Program-made: the position numbers and the translations under genes
From: an uncultured Neglectibacter sp.
GTDB lineage: Bacteria; Bacillota; Clostridia; Oscillospirales; Acutalibacteraceae
Assembly (NCBI GenBank): GCA_947647615.1
Contig: CANSKS010000016.1
Span: 1 to 50,905, forward strand
Direction: 5' to 3'
Length of the DNA: 50,905 bases
The notes under the pieces: generated by a model
Told to the model about the DNA's origin: nothing
Database searches by the model: none
What the model saw: only the letters and a program-made list of their open reading frames with translations
Shown here: piece by piece, positions 40,798-48,077 of the stretch
Layout: the number at the start of each line of letters is the position of its first letter
Numbering within the stretch: the stretch's first letter is position 1

Positions 40798-41772
40798 TTA
40801 AGAATTTTTGGGCTTGACGGGCATCATCAAATCCAACTGAGAGAAGTTCCGGTTTTCGGGGGCAGCGCTATAGTAGGTATAAGCGTTCAAATGCTCTTCC
40901 AGGCAGCCCCCCATGCCAAAGGGCTCCCGGGTGTCGTACTCATATTCCAGGCTGTTTTCCACCCATTTTCCCAGTTCGCCCCACTCCCAAAAATCGCCCA
41001 TTTTTATACAATGGACAGCGTAAAGGCCACCGGGGAACCGTTTTTTCTCCACGGGAAGAGGTGTTTCCATATCTTCGGGGATGGTCACCCAAAACTCATA
41101 GCCATATTCCTCGTTCCCCTGGGGGGAAGGGTTGTTAAAACCCAATACCCGGAAATCTGGTTTCTTTTCCGGCAATTTTACAGCGTCTACAAAGGCATCC
41201 AGCATAGCTCCGGCATGGTCTTCCGGGTCTGGTCCAATGTAATGGGCGGCCGCTACCGTGCAGGGCGGCAGGTACAGGATGCGCACATTCTTCAACTTTG
41301 ACAAGGCTTCTTGGGTGCGGGAAAGATCTTCCATGGTAAGTTCCTCCTGATGATTTTTTGAGAAAGGGAAGGGCGCCAGCAGTGCCGTGATCTCTTCTTC
41401 GCTTAAAAGCTCTACCGGAAGCCCCCGCCGCCTCTCCCCGGCCAGCCGGGACAAAAACCGGCCTAATAGATTCCGCAGGGCCGAAAGGGCGTTGATCTCC
41501 TCCTCTACCTGGGCGGCAGTCTCTTCCAGCAAGGTACGGAGCCGTTCCTGTTCCGGCCGGGAGAAAAAGGCCTCTATTTTCTTTAACGGCACGCCCAGCT
41601 TTCGCAGCACTAAGATCTGCCGCAGCCGTGCCACCGCCTCCTGGTCATAGGCCCGGTAGGCGTATCCTTCCGGTCTTATGCTGGATACCAGGCCAATCTC
41701 CTCATAATACCGCAGGGTTCTGGTCGAGATGCCCAGGCTCTGGCGAAGCTGGCTGATAGTGGTGAGCTCCAT
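40798..41772 (-). CDS. MerR-family regulator with GyrI-like effector domain
   Basis: A 324-residue activator. The N-terminal winged helix has TISQLRQSLGISTRTLRYYEEIGLV and YAYRAYDQEAVARLRQIL; a dimerisation coiled coil runs about 80-115; the C-terminal half (VRILYLPPCTVAAAHYIGPDPE, YGYEFWVTIPEDM, GGLYAVHCIKM) is a GyrI-like small-molecule binding domain, as in BmrR and multidrug sensors. Its own promoter has the 19-bp spacing such proteins twist into shape, so it probably autoregulates. A broken aldo/keto reductase lies directly upstream and may once have been its target. Confidence 0.92.
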   Translation of the reverse strand: MELTTISQLRQSLGISTRTLRYYEEIGLVSSIRPEGYAYRAYDQEAVARLRQILVLRKLGVPLKKIEAFFSRPEQERLRTLLEETAAQVEEEINALSALRNLLGRFLSRLAGERRRGLPVELLSEEEITALLAPFPFSKNHQEELTMEDLSRTQEALSKLKNVRILYLPPCTVAAAHYIGPDPEDHAGAMLDAFVDAVKLPEKKPDFRVLGFNNPSPQGNEEYGYEFWVTIPEDMETPLPVEKKRFPGGLYAVHCIKMGDFWEWGELGKWVENSLEYEYDTREPFGMGGCLEEHLNAYTYYSAAPENRNFSQLDLMMPVKPKNS

Positions 41773-41798
41773 TGCTTTCCCCTCCCTTTTCTGCCCTT

Positions 41799-41829
41799 AT
41801 CCTACACGATGACGCCGCGTCAAAGTCAA
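41799..41829 (-). promoter_or_regulatory. MerR-type promoter and operator
   Basis: Minus strand TTGACT (41829-41824) and TAGGAT (41804-41799) are 19 bases apart, not 17. The dyad TGACG-CCG-CGTCA (41810-41822, as read on the plus strand) lies inside the spacer. Both are hallmarks of MerR control. Confidence 0.78.
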
Positions 41830-41838
41830 GCATATTTT

Positions 41839-41987
41839 TTAATTCTGTGCCATAATGCCCACCAGCCTGTGGGGCACGTAGGGCTCTTCTAAATAGTCCA
41901 GTTATGCTGCCCGGTGAGGAAGCTGCCAAAGCCCATGCAGATACGGGAAACCCTCGGGCCGGAATTTCCGAGCTTCGTATATTTCAT
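41839..41987 (-). pseudogene. Aldo/keto reductase, internally deleted remnant
   Basis: An ATG at 41987 (GGGAGGCG upstream) opens MKYTKLGNSGPRVSRIC, then MGFGSFLTGQ, the start of aldo/keto reductases of the YghZ/Gcy type. After 32 codons it hits TAG. In the next frame the following bases read LEEPYVPHRLVGIMAQN and stop at 41839, the typical C-terminal end of the same family. So about 270-300 codons are gone and the ends are joined. The product would be inert. The merR promoter starts 10 bases after the stop. Confidence 0.82.
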
Positions 41988-42119
41988 TTTTACGCCTCCC
42001 ATGGTTCCTGTGGTGCGCTTTATTATAACAGCCTGCCCCATAAAATGTCCGATGCTTCCTACACATAGAACTCCATATCCTAAAGGTGTGAAGCTTTATG
42101 TGATTTCCTGTTCCGGTAT

Positions 42120-43631
42120 TTACTGCTGCTGGGCAATACCGCTGAAGACCATATCGGCAAAGCGCACATTCTGGTCGCTGACGGCGCCGAACAGTTCGAA
42201 CATCCCCTTTGTACTGTCTGTGATGAACAGCATGAGCCTCTCGCCGGAAAAGAAAAATTTCCAGGTCTGGGTATGGCCTGTCTCCCGCCAGCAGACAGTG
42301 AGCATCAGGGTATCCTGGTCAAGCCAGGCATGGTGGGCGCCGTAAAGCCAGGGACGGTTCCGCTGCTCCTGACCCCGGAACGGGCTGCTGCTGGGAAGCT
42401 CAATGGCATATTTCGTTTCCCCCAGCACATCCGCCACACAGGAGCTTTTTATCACCTGCCTGTCATCTATGGTAAGCAGCAGCCCGCTGTTCCCCGCCTG
42501 GAAACGGAGCCTGTGGCGTTCCGCGGGGCCGTTCTGGCTTTCCAGCTGGTAAGTCCGGTCCTGAAGGGCGTTCACAAGGTAAGAGGAGGTGGGCTGGTAT
42601 ACAGCGGGAGCTTCCCACCGGCATAGCACCTTCTGCAGGTTTTCATAGGCCCAGGCATCCCGCCCCCTGGCAGGCTCCCGAAGGTCAGCAAGCAAATATT
42701 TTTCCACCAAGGGGAAAATCCGTGTGCCGTCTGCCTCTTCCGCTGTAGTGGTAACGACCATATCCTGGGCCGGAAACACCATGCAATACTGCCCAAAAGC
42801 GCCGTCTGCCCGGTAACTTCCGGGGCTGTTTTCCCAAATCTGGTATCCGTAACGCTGGCCCCATCCCCCACAGCCCCGGCTGTTGGTGGCGACCTGTGGG
42901 GCAGAGGCCTCTTCTACCCATTCCTCGGTAAGGATGCGCCGGCCATTGTAAACGCCTTTGTTTAAATACAGCAAGCCCAGCTTGCACAAATCCCTGGGGG
43001 CGATGAGCAGGCCCCAGGCGCCGGTGTTCACCGTGCCATTGGTATCCCAGCACACGTCGGCAATGCCCAGCGGGTCAAAGACATGCTTTTGCAGCCAATC
43101 CTTCAGGCACATACCTGTCACCCGGCCAATAATTTCGGAAAGCATATAGGTCCCGCCGGAATTATAAACAAAGCGGGTTCCGGGCTCATAGGCCATCTTT
43201 CGGGTAAAAAACACCTCCGGCCAAGAGGCGCCCGTACTATTGCACATGTCGCCTACCGTATCCCGTTCGTGGCCGGTGCTCATGGTAAGCAAGTGGCGGA
43301 TGGTCATTCGCCCAGACCGCTCGTCCAGCTCCAAATTCCGGCATTGGGGGAAATAGTCCAGCACTTTATCCTCTACAGAAAGCAGCCCCTCTTTCACCGC
43401 CACGCCAATGGCCGTGGCGGTGAAGGTTTTGCTTACGGAATAGACCAGCCGCTTATCCGTAGGAAGAAAGGGGTGGCGGGCAGCTTCCACTACCGCCTTG
43501 CCGTGGCGGACAACATGCAGCGTTCTAAGCTTATAAGGGAGCCTTTCGCACTCCTGCAAAAAATGAGCGATGGCGGTGGAGGAAATGCCCACATCCTCGG
43601 GGAAATGAAATTGGTCAAACAGGTCTGCCAT
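42120..43631 (-). CDS. Serine hydrolase, beta-lactamase class C family
   Basis: A 503-residue penicillin-binding-fold hydrolase without a signal peptide, so presumably cytosolic. Catalytic SxxK is SVSK in RLVYSVSKTFTATAIG (near 70); YxN appears as YNSG in RFVYNSGGTYMLSEIIG (near 155). MSTGHERD and FDPLGIADVCWDTN are also typical. The C-terminal 170 or so residues form an extra beta domain. Relatives include esterases, D-aminopeptidases and 6-aminohexanoate hydrolases; the substrate cannot be told. It has its own strong promoter and converges with no nearby gene. Confidence 0.9.
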   Translation of the reverse strand: MADLFDQFHFPEDVGISSTAIAHFLQECERLPYKLRTLHVVRHGKAVVEAARHPFLPTDKRLVYSVSKTFTATAIGVAVKEGLLSVEDKVLDYFPQCRNLELDERSGRMTIRHLLTMSTGHERDTVGDMCNSTGASWPEVFFTRKMAYEPGTRFVYNSGGTYMLSEIIGRVTGMCLKDWLQKHVFDPLGIADVCWDTNGTVNTGAWGLLIAPRDLCKLGLLYLNKGVYNGRRILTEEWVEEASAPQVATNSRGCGGWGQRYGYQIWENSPGSYRADGAFGQYCMVFPAQDMVVTTTAEEADGTRIFPLVEKYLLADLREPARGRDAWAYENLQKVLCRWEAPAVYQPTSSYLVNALQDRTYQLESQNGPAERHRLRFQAGNSGLLLTIDDRQVIKSSCVADVLGETKYAIELPSSSPFRGQEQRNRPWLYGAHHAWLDQDTLMLTVCWRETGHTQTWKFFFSGERLMLFITDSTKGMFELFGAVSDQNVRFADMVFSGIAQQQ

Positions 43632-43677
43632 AGTATTATGCCTTTCCTTTCTCTGGTGAATGTTTCTTCTTTATCTT

Positions 43678-43706
43678 GTTATAACACGCCGCTCCCGGCT
43701 TGTCAA
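43678..43706 (-). promoter_or_regulatory. Sigma-A promoter of the serine hydrolase gene
   Basis: Minus strand TTGACA (43706-43701), 17-base spacer, TATAAC (43683-43678), about 47 bases before the ATG. Confidence 0.82.
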
Positions 43707-43917
43707 AGCCAAACTGAAATTTTCGGGTGCGCGGCATCCTGGGGAAAGGGTACGCCGGAAAAGCTGGTGTTTCTTTTCCATTTGGCGTATAATAAAACAA
43801 GAAAAAAGCTTTCCCGTAATGAAAAACGGCCCGTCCCTAAAGGGCAGGAAAGCTCAGGTCATTCCTGAAAAGGAGACCCTATTCCTTTTTATAGAAAATA
43901 AAGAAAAGAGGAAACCT

Positions 43918-44973
43918 ATGAACCGGGAATTTCTAAAGGAACTGCTTGCTAGCCCCTCGGTGAGCGGCTACGAAGAAGCCATTCAGAAAAAGGCCCTGGC
44001 CTATGGCCGGGAATTTGCCCACACACAGCTTACTGACCCCAGTGGAAACGCCGTTTCCGTGGTAAACCCAGAATCCCCCCGCAAGGTGCTCCTTTGCGGG
44101 CATATCGACGAGATCGGCTTTGTGGTGACCCATATCGACGATTCCGGCCGCCTCCACCTGATGGGCGCAGGCGGGGTACATCCCCGGCTTTACCTGGGAT
44201 CCCCCGTACAGGTGTGGCACGGGGAAACCATGGTCAGCGGGGTCATTGCCACCTCCGCCGAGCTGCTAAAAAAAGACAAAACCGAAATCTCCGACCTGCT
44301 GGTAGACATTGGGGCCAAAACCAAGGAAGAGGCTTTGAAGGCGGTGGCCGTGGGCGACCCAGTGTGCGCGGAGGCCACTGTGCGGGAGCTGCTGAACAAC
44401 TGTTTCACCGGCCGTGCTTTGGACGACCGTGCCGGCGCCTTCGTGGTGCTGGAAGCCGCCAGGCAAGCCGCCGCGAAGGGCGCTAGCCTGGGCATTTACG
44501 CCGCCACTACCGTAGGGGAGGAAACCACCGGCCGGGGGGCCTACTACGCCGCTGCCCGCCTTAAGCCGGACTGCGCCATTGCCGTGGATGTGACCTGGGC
44601 CAGTGACGCTCCGGGCACGAATCCAGGAGATACCGGGGAGGTCAAGCTGGGCTGTGGGCCGGTATTGTGTAAGGCTTCCTCCGTCAACAAGAAGCTGAAC
44701 GCCCTGCTGGAACAAACCGCGGCCGAAAAAAACATTCCCCTGCAATGGGAGATCGCCACCGGGCGTACCGGCACCGACGGCGATACGGTAACTCGGGCTT
44801 ACGAAGGCGTCCCCATGGCGCTGGTATCTATTCCTCTGCGGTATATGCACAGCTCCGTAGAAACGGGGAACTGGGACGATATCGAGGCCTGCGTGGAGCT
44901 GCTCAGCGGTTTTTTGCTGCGGCTTTCCGCAGAAATGGAGAAGGGGTTCGACTTTTGCACCCTGAAGCCATAA
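43918..44973 (+). CDS. M42-family metallo-aminopeptidase
   Basis: A 351-residue zinc aminopeptidase of the glutamyl aminopeptidase/TET group. Metal ligands are clear: LLCGHIDEIGFVV (His), GRALDDRAGAFVVLEA (bridging Asp), TTVGEETTGRGAYYAA (catalytic and ligand Glu), AVDVTWASDAPG (Asp), and RYMHSSVE (His). Such enzymes form dodecamers in the cytosol that trim peptides. ATG 43918 follows AAGAGGAAA. A TATAAT box at 43788-43793 with a weak -35 is the best promoter candidate. Its stop is one base from the converging vWA gene. Confidence 0.94.
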   Translation: MNREFLKELLASPSVSGYEEAIQKKALAYGREFAHTQLTDPSGNAVSVVNPESPRKVLLCGHIDEIGFVVTHIDDSGRLHLMGAGGVHPRLYLGSPVQVWHGETMVSGVIATSAELLKKDKTEISDLLVDIGAKTKEEALKAVAVGDPVCAEATVRELLNNCFTGRALDDRAGAFVVLEAARQAAAKGASLGIYAATTVGEETTGRGAYYAAARLKPDCAIAVDVTWASDAPGTNPGDTGEVKLGCGPVLCKASSVNKKLNALLEQTAAEKNIPLQWEIATGRTGTDGDTVTRAYEGVPMALVSIPLRYMHSSVETGNWDDIEACVELLSGFLLRLSAEMEKGFDFCTLKP

Positions 44974-44974
44974 T

Positions 44975-45637
44975 TCAGCCCCGTCCCCTTTTTCCTCCCC
45001 TTTTCCGCATATCGCTGCGAATGGCCTCCAGGGGCGCCTGAGGGATTACGCTGGTTTCCCGGAAATCGGCCACCGCCTGGCTCATCATTTGGAAATTCAG
45101 CGTGGTGCCTTCCCGGTCCGGCACGTAGTCCACGGCGCGGCTTGGAGAAATGCCAAAGCGGCCCGCTGTTTCTACCGCGTCGATATTGGCGCCCAGAAAC
45201 ACGAATTCCCAGCCATACTTTTCCTTTTCCAGCTGGATCATTGCCTTTACTTTATCGGCGGAATATTCCTTACTGGAGTTTTCTTCCCCGTCCGTGATAA
45301 TGACAAACATCACCTTTTCGGCCCGGTATTCCGCTGCCGTGCTTTTCTGTACGCTTACCAGCTTGCTTACTGTCTTCCCAATGGCGTCCAGCAGAGCTGT
45401 GGAGCCGCCCACCTGGTATTCCCGGTCTGTCATGGAGCCGACGGCCTGAATGTCAATGCGGTCATGGAGAAGCTCATAGCGGTTGTCGAACAACACGGTG
45501 GTAATGCGGCACTGGCCTTCCACAGCCTTCTGCTTTTCCAGCATGGCGTTGAACCCGCCGATAGTATCGTGCTCCAAACCGGCCATAGAACCGCTCTTAT
45601 CCAGAATGAACACTAACTCGGTAAAATCTTTTTTCAT
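44975..45637 (-). CDS. von Willebrand factor A domain protein
   Basis: A 220-residue cytosolic vWA protein. The MIDAS metal site is complete: DKSGSM (DxSxS, about 12-17), the Thr/Ser in GGSTALLDAI, and the late Asp in VIITDGEENSS. It resembles TerY-type vWA proteins of stress and phosphorylation clusters, which serve as Mg-dependent binding scaffolds. ATG 45637 has AGGAGGTC upstream. It may follow the macro-HTH gene in the same transcript, separated by 99 bases with a dyad (45696-45712). Confidence 0.9.
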   Translation of the reverse strand: MKKDFTELVFILDKSGSMAGLEHDTIGGFNAMLEKQKAVEGQCRITTVLFDNRYELLHDRIDIQAVGSMTDREYQVGGSTALLDAIGKTVSKLVSVQKSTAAEYRAEKVMFVIITDGEENSSKEYSADKVKAMIQLEKEKYGWEFVFLGANIDAVETAGRFGISPSRAVDYVPDREGTTLNFQMMSQAVADFRETSVIPQAPLEAIRSDMRKRGGKRGRG

Positions 45638-45695
45638 GAAAATGACCTCCTGTGTTTTTGGTGGCTTTAGCTTACCAAAACCGGGAGGTCTTTCG

Positions 45696-45712
45696 GTCGC
45701 TTTCAAAGCGAC
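45696..45712. repeat. 17-bp dyad between macro-HTH and vWA genes
   Basis: GTCGCTTT (45696-45703) and AAAGCGAC (45705-45712) form a perfect inverted repeat around one base. There is no T-tract, so it looks more like an operator than a terminator. It sits 59 bases upstream of the vWA start. Confidence 0.4.
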
Positions 45713-45736
45713 AAGTTTTCTAAAAAATCTGGGATA

Positions 45737-46723
45737 TCACTGTATCCCCAGCAACGGCTGGTCATACTGGAACAGCACCTCGTTGATCTCGAAAATATTG
45801 TACTGCCCATTGACGATAAAGTATTCCACGATCACATCGAACTTGCTGGCGTGGGAAAGGGCGTATCCCGCCCGCTCCAGCAAATCGTCTGTCTCTTTGA
45901 GCGTCAGCTCCAAGGCAATGGCCAGCGCCAAAATCGTAGGCTTTTTTGGCGTGTATCCCTTCCCTGTCCGGATTTTCGAAAACAGCTTGCGGTCGAGGTT
46001 AGCCCGCTTGTAGACCTCCACATCTGTTTTGCCTTTCTGGTCTATCAGCTTTAGGAGCGTGTCCGAAAAAGGCTCGTCCAGCTTTTCCATCAAGTCGTCC
46101 AGCGTTGGATGGGGAGCCGCCATGGGCATGGGCACACTGGCCACAGCAGCTTCTTCTATATGGAGAAGCTGCCTTTGGGGCGTATGGGCCTCTACATAAT
46201 GCTGACTGATGTAGCTTTCCACCCGGCCCAGCAGCTTTTGGCCGACTCGAAAAGAATCCTTGTCAAACACAGCCAGGTAGACATCCATCTCGTGCCCTTC
46301 CAGAAATTCCTCAATGGCAAGCCTTGCCACTTCCAGTGCCTCGGCCTTCGGGTAACCATAGATACCGCTGGAAATCAACGGGAAAGCAATGCTCTCGCAT
46401 CCGTTTTCTGCCGCCAGTTTCAGAGACTCCCTATACGCGGAGCGGAGCAGCGCCCGGCACTGCCCCTTCTGCCACCGGCTATAGACCGGCCCGGCGGCAT
46501 GGATCACATACTTTGCGGGAAGCGAAAAGCCGGGTGTTATGGCGGCCTGCCCCGTCCGGATAGGGGCAGCTTTATGACAGGCTCTTTGCAGGTCTTCCGC
46601 ACCGGCCGCCCGGAAAATGGCCCCGCAAACCCCGCCGCCCATTTGCAGTTCCGTATTGGCGGCGTTGACAATGGCATCTACCTGCATTTTGGTAATGTCC
46701 TGCCGGACAAGGAAAAAAGGCAT
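45737..46723 (-). CDS. Macro-domain protein with C-terminal helix-turn-helix region
   Basis: A 328-residue protein. The N-terminal macro domain (about 1-170) keeps the ADP-ribose binding loops: VDAIVNAANTELQMGGGVCG and FPLISSGIYGYPKAEA. After a hinge rich in Ala/Pro, the last 120 residues (TLLKLIDQKGKTDVEVYKRA, LDRKLFSKIRTGKGYTPKKPT, ILALAIALELTLKETDDLLERA) look like a lambda-repressor-type HTH followed by helices. By family the first part binds or removes ADP-ribose; the second could bind DNA, so a link between NAD-derived signals and transcription is an inference. AAAGGAG precedes the ATG and overlaps the bcp stop. Confidence 0.9.
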   Translation of the reverse strand: MPFFLVRQDITKMQVDAIVNAANTELQMGGGVCGAIFRAAGAEDLQRACHKAAPIRTGQAAITPGFSLPAKYVIHAAGPVYSRWQKGQCRALLRSAYRESLKLAAENGCESIAFPLISSGIYGYPKAEALEVARLAIEEFLEGHEMDVYLAVFDKDSFRVGQKLLGRVESYISQHYVEAHTPQRQLLHIEEAAVASVPMPMAAPHPTLDDLMEKLDEPFSDTLLKLIDQKGKTDVEVYKRANLDRKLFSKIRTGKGYTPKKPTILALAIALELTLKETDDLLERAGYALSHASKFDVIVEYFIVNGQYNIFEINEVLFQYDQPLLGIQ

Positions 46724-46735
46724 AGAGCTGCTCCT

Positions 46736-47200
46736 TTACTGCGCTTGGGTGAGGTAGGCCAAAACCTCTCCAGGGTTTGTATCCGGTTTCACCTTGGGCA
46801 TGACCTTTTCCAGGAAGCCCTTTTCATCGATCACAAAGGTAGACCGCACCACGCCCATGCTCACCTTGCCGTAATTTTTCTTTTCCTGCCACACGCCATA
46901 GGCCTGAATGGCAGTCAATTCCTGGTCGGAAAGCAGCAGGAAGGGCAGGCCGTGTTTTTCGGCAAATTTCTCATGGGAAGCCGGCGAATCCTTGCTGATG
47001 CCAATGACCACCGCGCCGGCCTTTTCGAATTCTCCATAGGCTGCCGCAAACGCGCAGGCCTGCCGGGTACACCCGGGGGTGTTATCTCGGGGGTAGAAAT
47101 AAAGTACCACCTTTTTCCCCGCAAAATGGGAAAGGGAAACCAAATTTCCGTCTTTGTCCGGCAGGGTAAATTCCGGGGCTTTTGTTCCAACCTCTAACAT
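46736..47200 (-). CDS. bcp: Thioredoxin-dependent peroxiredoxin, Bcp type
   Basis: A 154-residue peroxiredoxin that reduces hydroperoxides. The peroxidatic motif FYPRDNTPGCTRQACAF holds the active Cys and a second Cys five residues on (C-x4-C), the pattern of atypical two-Cys Bcp enzymes; GTKAPEFTLPDKDG opens the protein and STFVIDEKGFL lies late. It abuts yaaA (1-base gap) and the macro-HTH gene, all on the same strand, which makes a small oxidative-stress operon likely. Confidence 0.95.
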   Translation of the reverse strand: MLEVGTKAPEFTLPDKDGNLVSLSHFAGKKVVLYFYPRDNTPGCTRQACAFAAAYGEFEKAGAVVIGISKDSPASHEKFAEKHGLPFLLLSDQELTAIQAYGVWQEKKNYGKVSMGVVRSTFVIDEKGFLEKVMPKVKPDTNPGEVLAYLTQAQ

Positions 47201-47201
47201 T

Positions 47202-47951
47202 TTAACGCTCTCCTTTTACAAATATCATTCTCTTTTCATTTGACACTTCCCCGTCGAAGCAGTAGCCCAAATCGGCAAAGCTACGGACATCTTCCGGCTT
47301 TTCTATGCGGTTTTCTGCCATCCAGCGCACCATTTGCCCCCTGGCCATTTTGCACAAGGTCCCCTTTTCCAAGAGCTTTCCGTTCTCCCATTGACCAAAG
47401 ACGCAGGTAATTACCCGTACAGAGTCCGGCAAATGAGGCAATACCGCCTTGCTGTATTCTTTAGAAGCCAGGTTCCACACCAGGTCTGTTTCCGCCGCCA
47501 GCTGTTCCGCCAGGCAGCTGCCCCAGAAGCTATACAGGTCCTTTGCCCCGGCTACAGAGAGCCTGGCCTGCATTTCCAGGCGGTAGGGGACTACGCCGTC
47601 AAAGGGCCGCAGCAGGCCGTAAAAGCCCGATAAAATGCGCAAATGCTCTTGCAGGTAACGCAGCTGCCCGGCCTCCATCACACCGGGGGCCATGTATTGG
47701 TACTGTATGCCTTGGTACGCCAAAACCGCCGGAGTAAGGCCCTGCCGCAGGTCCATGCCCCGCAGGCGTTCTACATTCAGCCCGGCAATGGCCTCATTAC
47801 AGTTCCAAAGGGCACGCAGCTCTTTGGGCGACATAGCCTGCAGGGCTGCCAGCAGCTGCTGGGCCCGGGGCAGGAATTGAGGCAGCGATTCCGGGGGGAG
47901 GCTGTCGGGATCGGCCTGCATTTTCTTTGCGGGGGAGATGAGTACGCGCAC
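47202..47951 (-). CDS. yaaA: Peroxide stress protein YaaA
   Basis: A 249-residue DUF328 protein; in E. coli YaaA limits free iron and DNA damage under hydrogen peroxide. VRVLISPAKKMQ at the start, LSGFYGLLRPFDGVVPYRLEM in the middle, and SKEYSKAV, GQMVRWMAENRI, and CFDGEVSNEKRMIFVK near the end are conserved. I start at GTG 47951 with AGGTG 6 bases upstream; a longer in-frame extension would not fit the family. It heads the bcp/macro-HTH/vWA run. Confidence 0.93.
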   Translation of the reverse strand: MRVLISPAKKMQADPDSLPPESLPQFLPRAQQLLAALQAMSPKELRALWNCNEAIAGLNVERLRGMDLRQGLTPAVLAYQGIQYQYMAPGVMEAGQLRYLQEHLRILSGFYGLLRPFDGVVPYRLEMQARLSVAGAKDLYSFWGSCLAEQLAAETDLVWNLASKEYSKAVLPHLPDSVRVITCVFGQWENGKLLEKGTLCKMARGQMVRWMAENRIEKPEDVRSFADLGYCFDGEVSNEKRMIFVKGER

Positions 47952-48037
47952 GTGATCACCTGGCTTCCTTCTTCTTTGCCTATTATAACAGGTTTCCGCC
48001 AAAGTGAAAAGCCCCGACGCCGGAGAAGCACAAAAAA

Positions 48038-48063
48038 GGCGGCCCGGCCAAAGCCGGGCGCCC
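48038..48063 (-). terminator. Intrinsic terminator after the SLH surface protein gene
   Basis: A GC-rich stem centred on 48050 (GGCGGCCCGGC with GCCGGGCGCC), with TTTTTT on the minus strand and TTTTT on the plus strand, 15 bases past the SLH gene stop. Confidence 0.85.
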
Positions 48064-48077
48064 TTTTTCGGAACCAT

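Noticed and set aside
43800-43860. Possible hairpin in the M42 gene leader (GCCCGTCCCTAAAGGGC)
   Set aside because: The pairing is short and lacks a T-run or alternative structure, so a riboswitch or attenuator is not supported.
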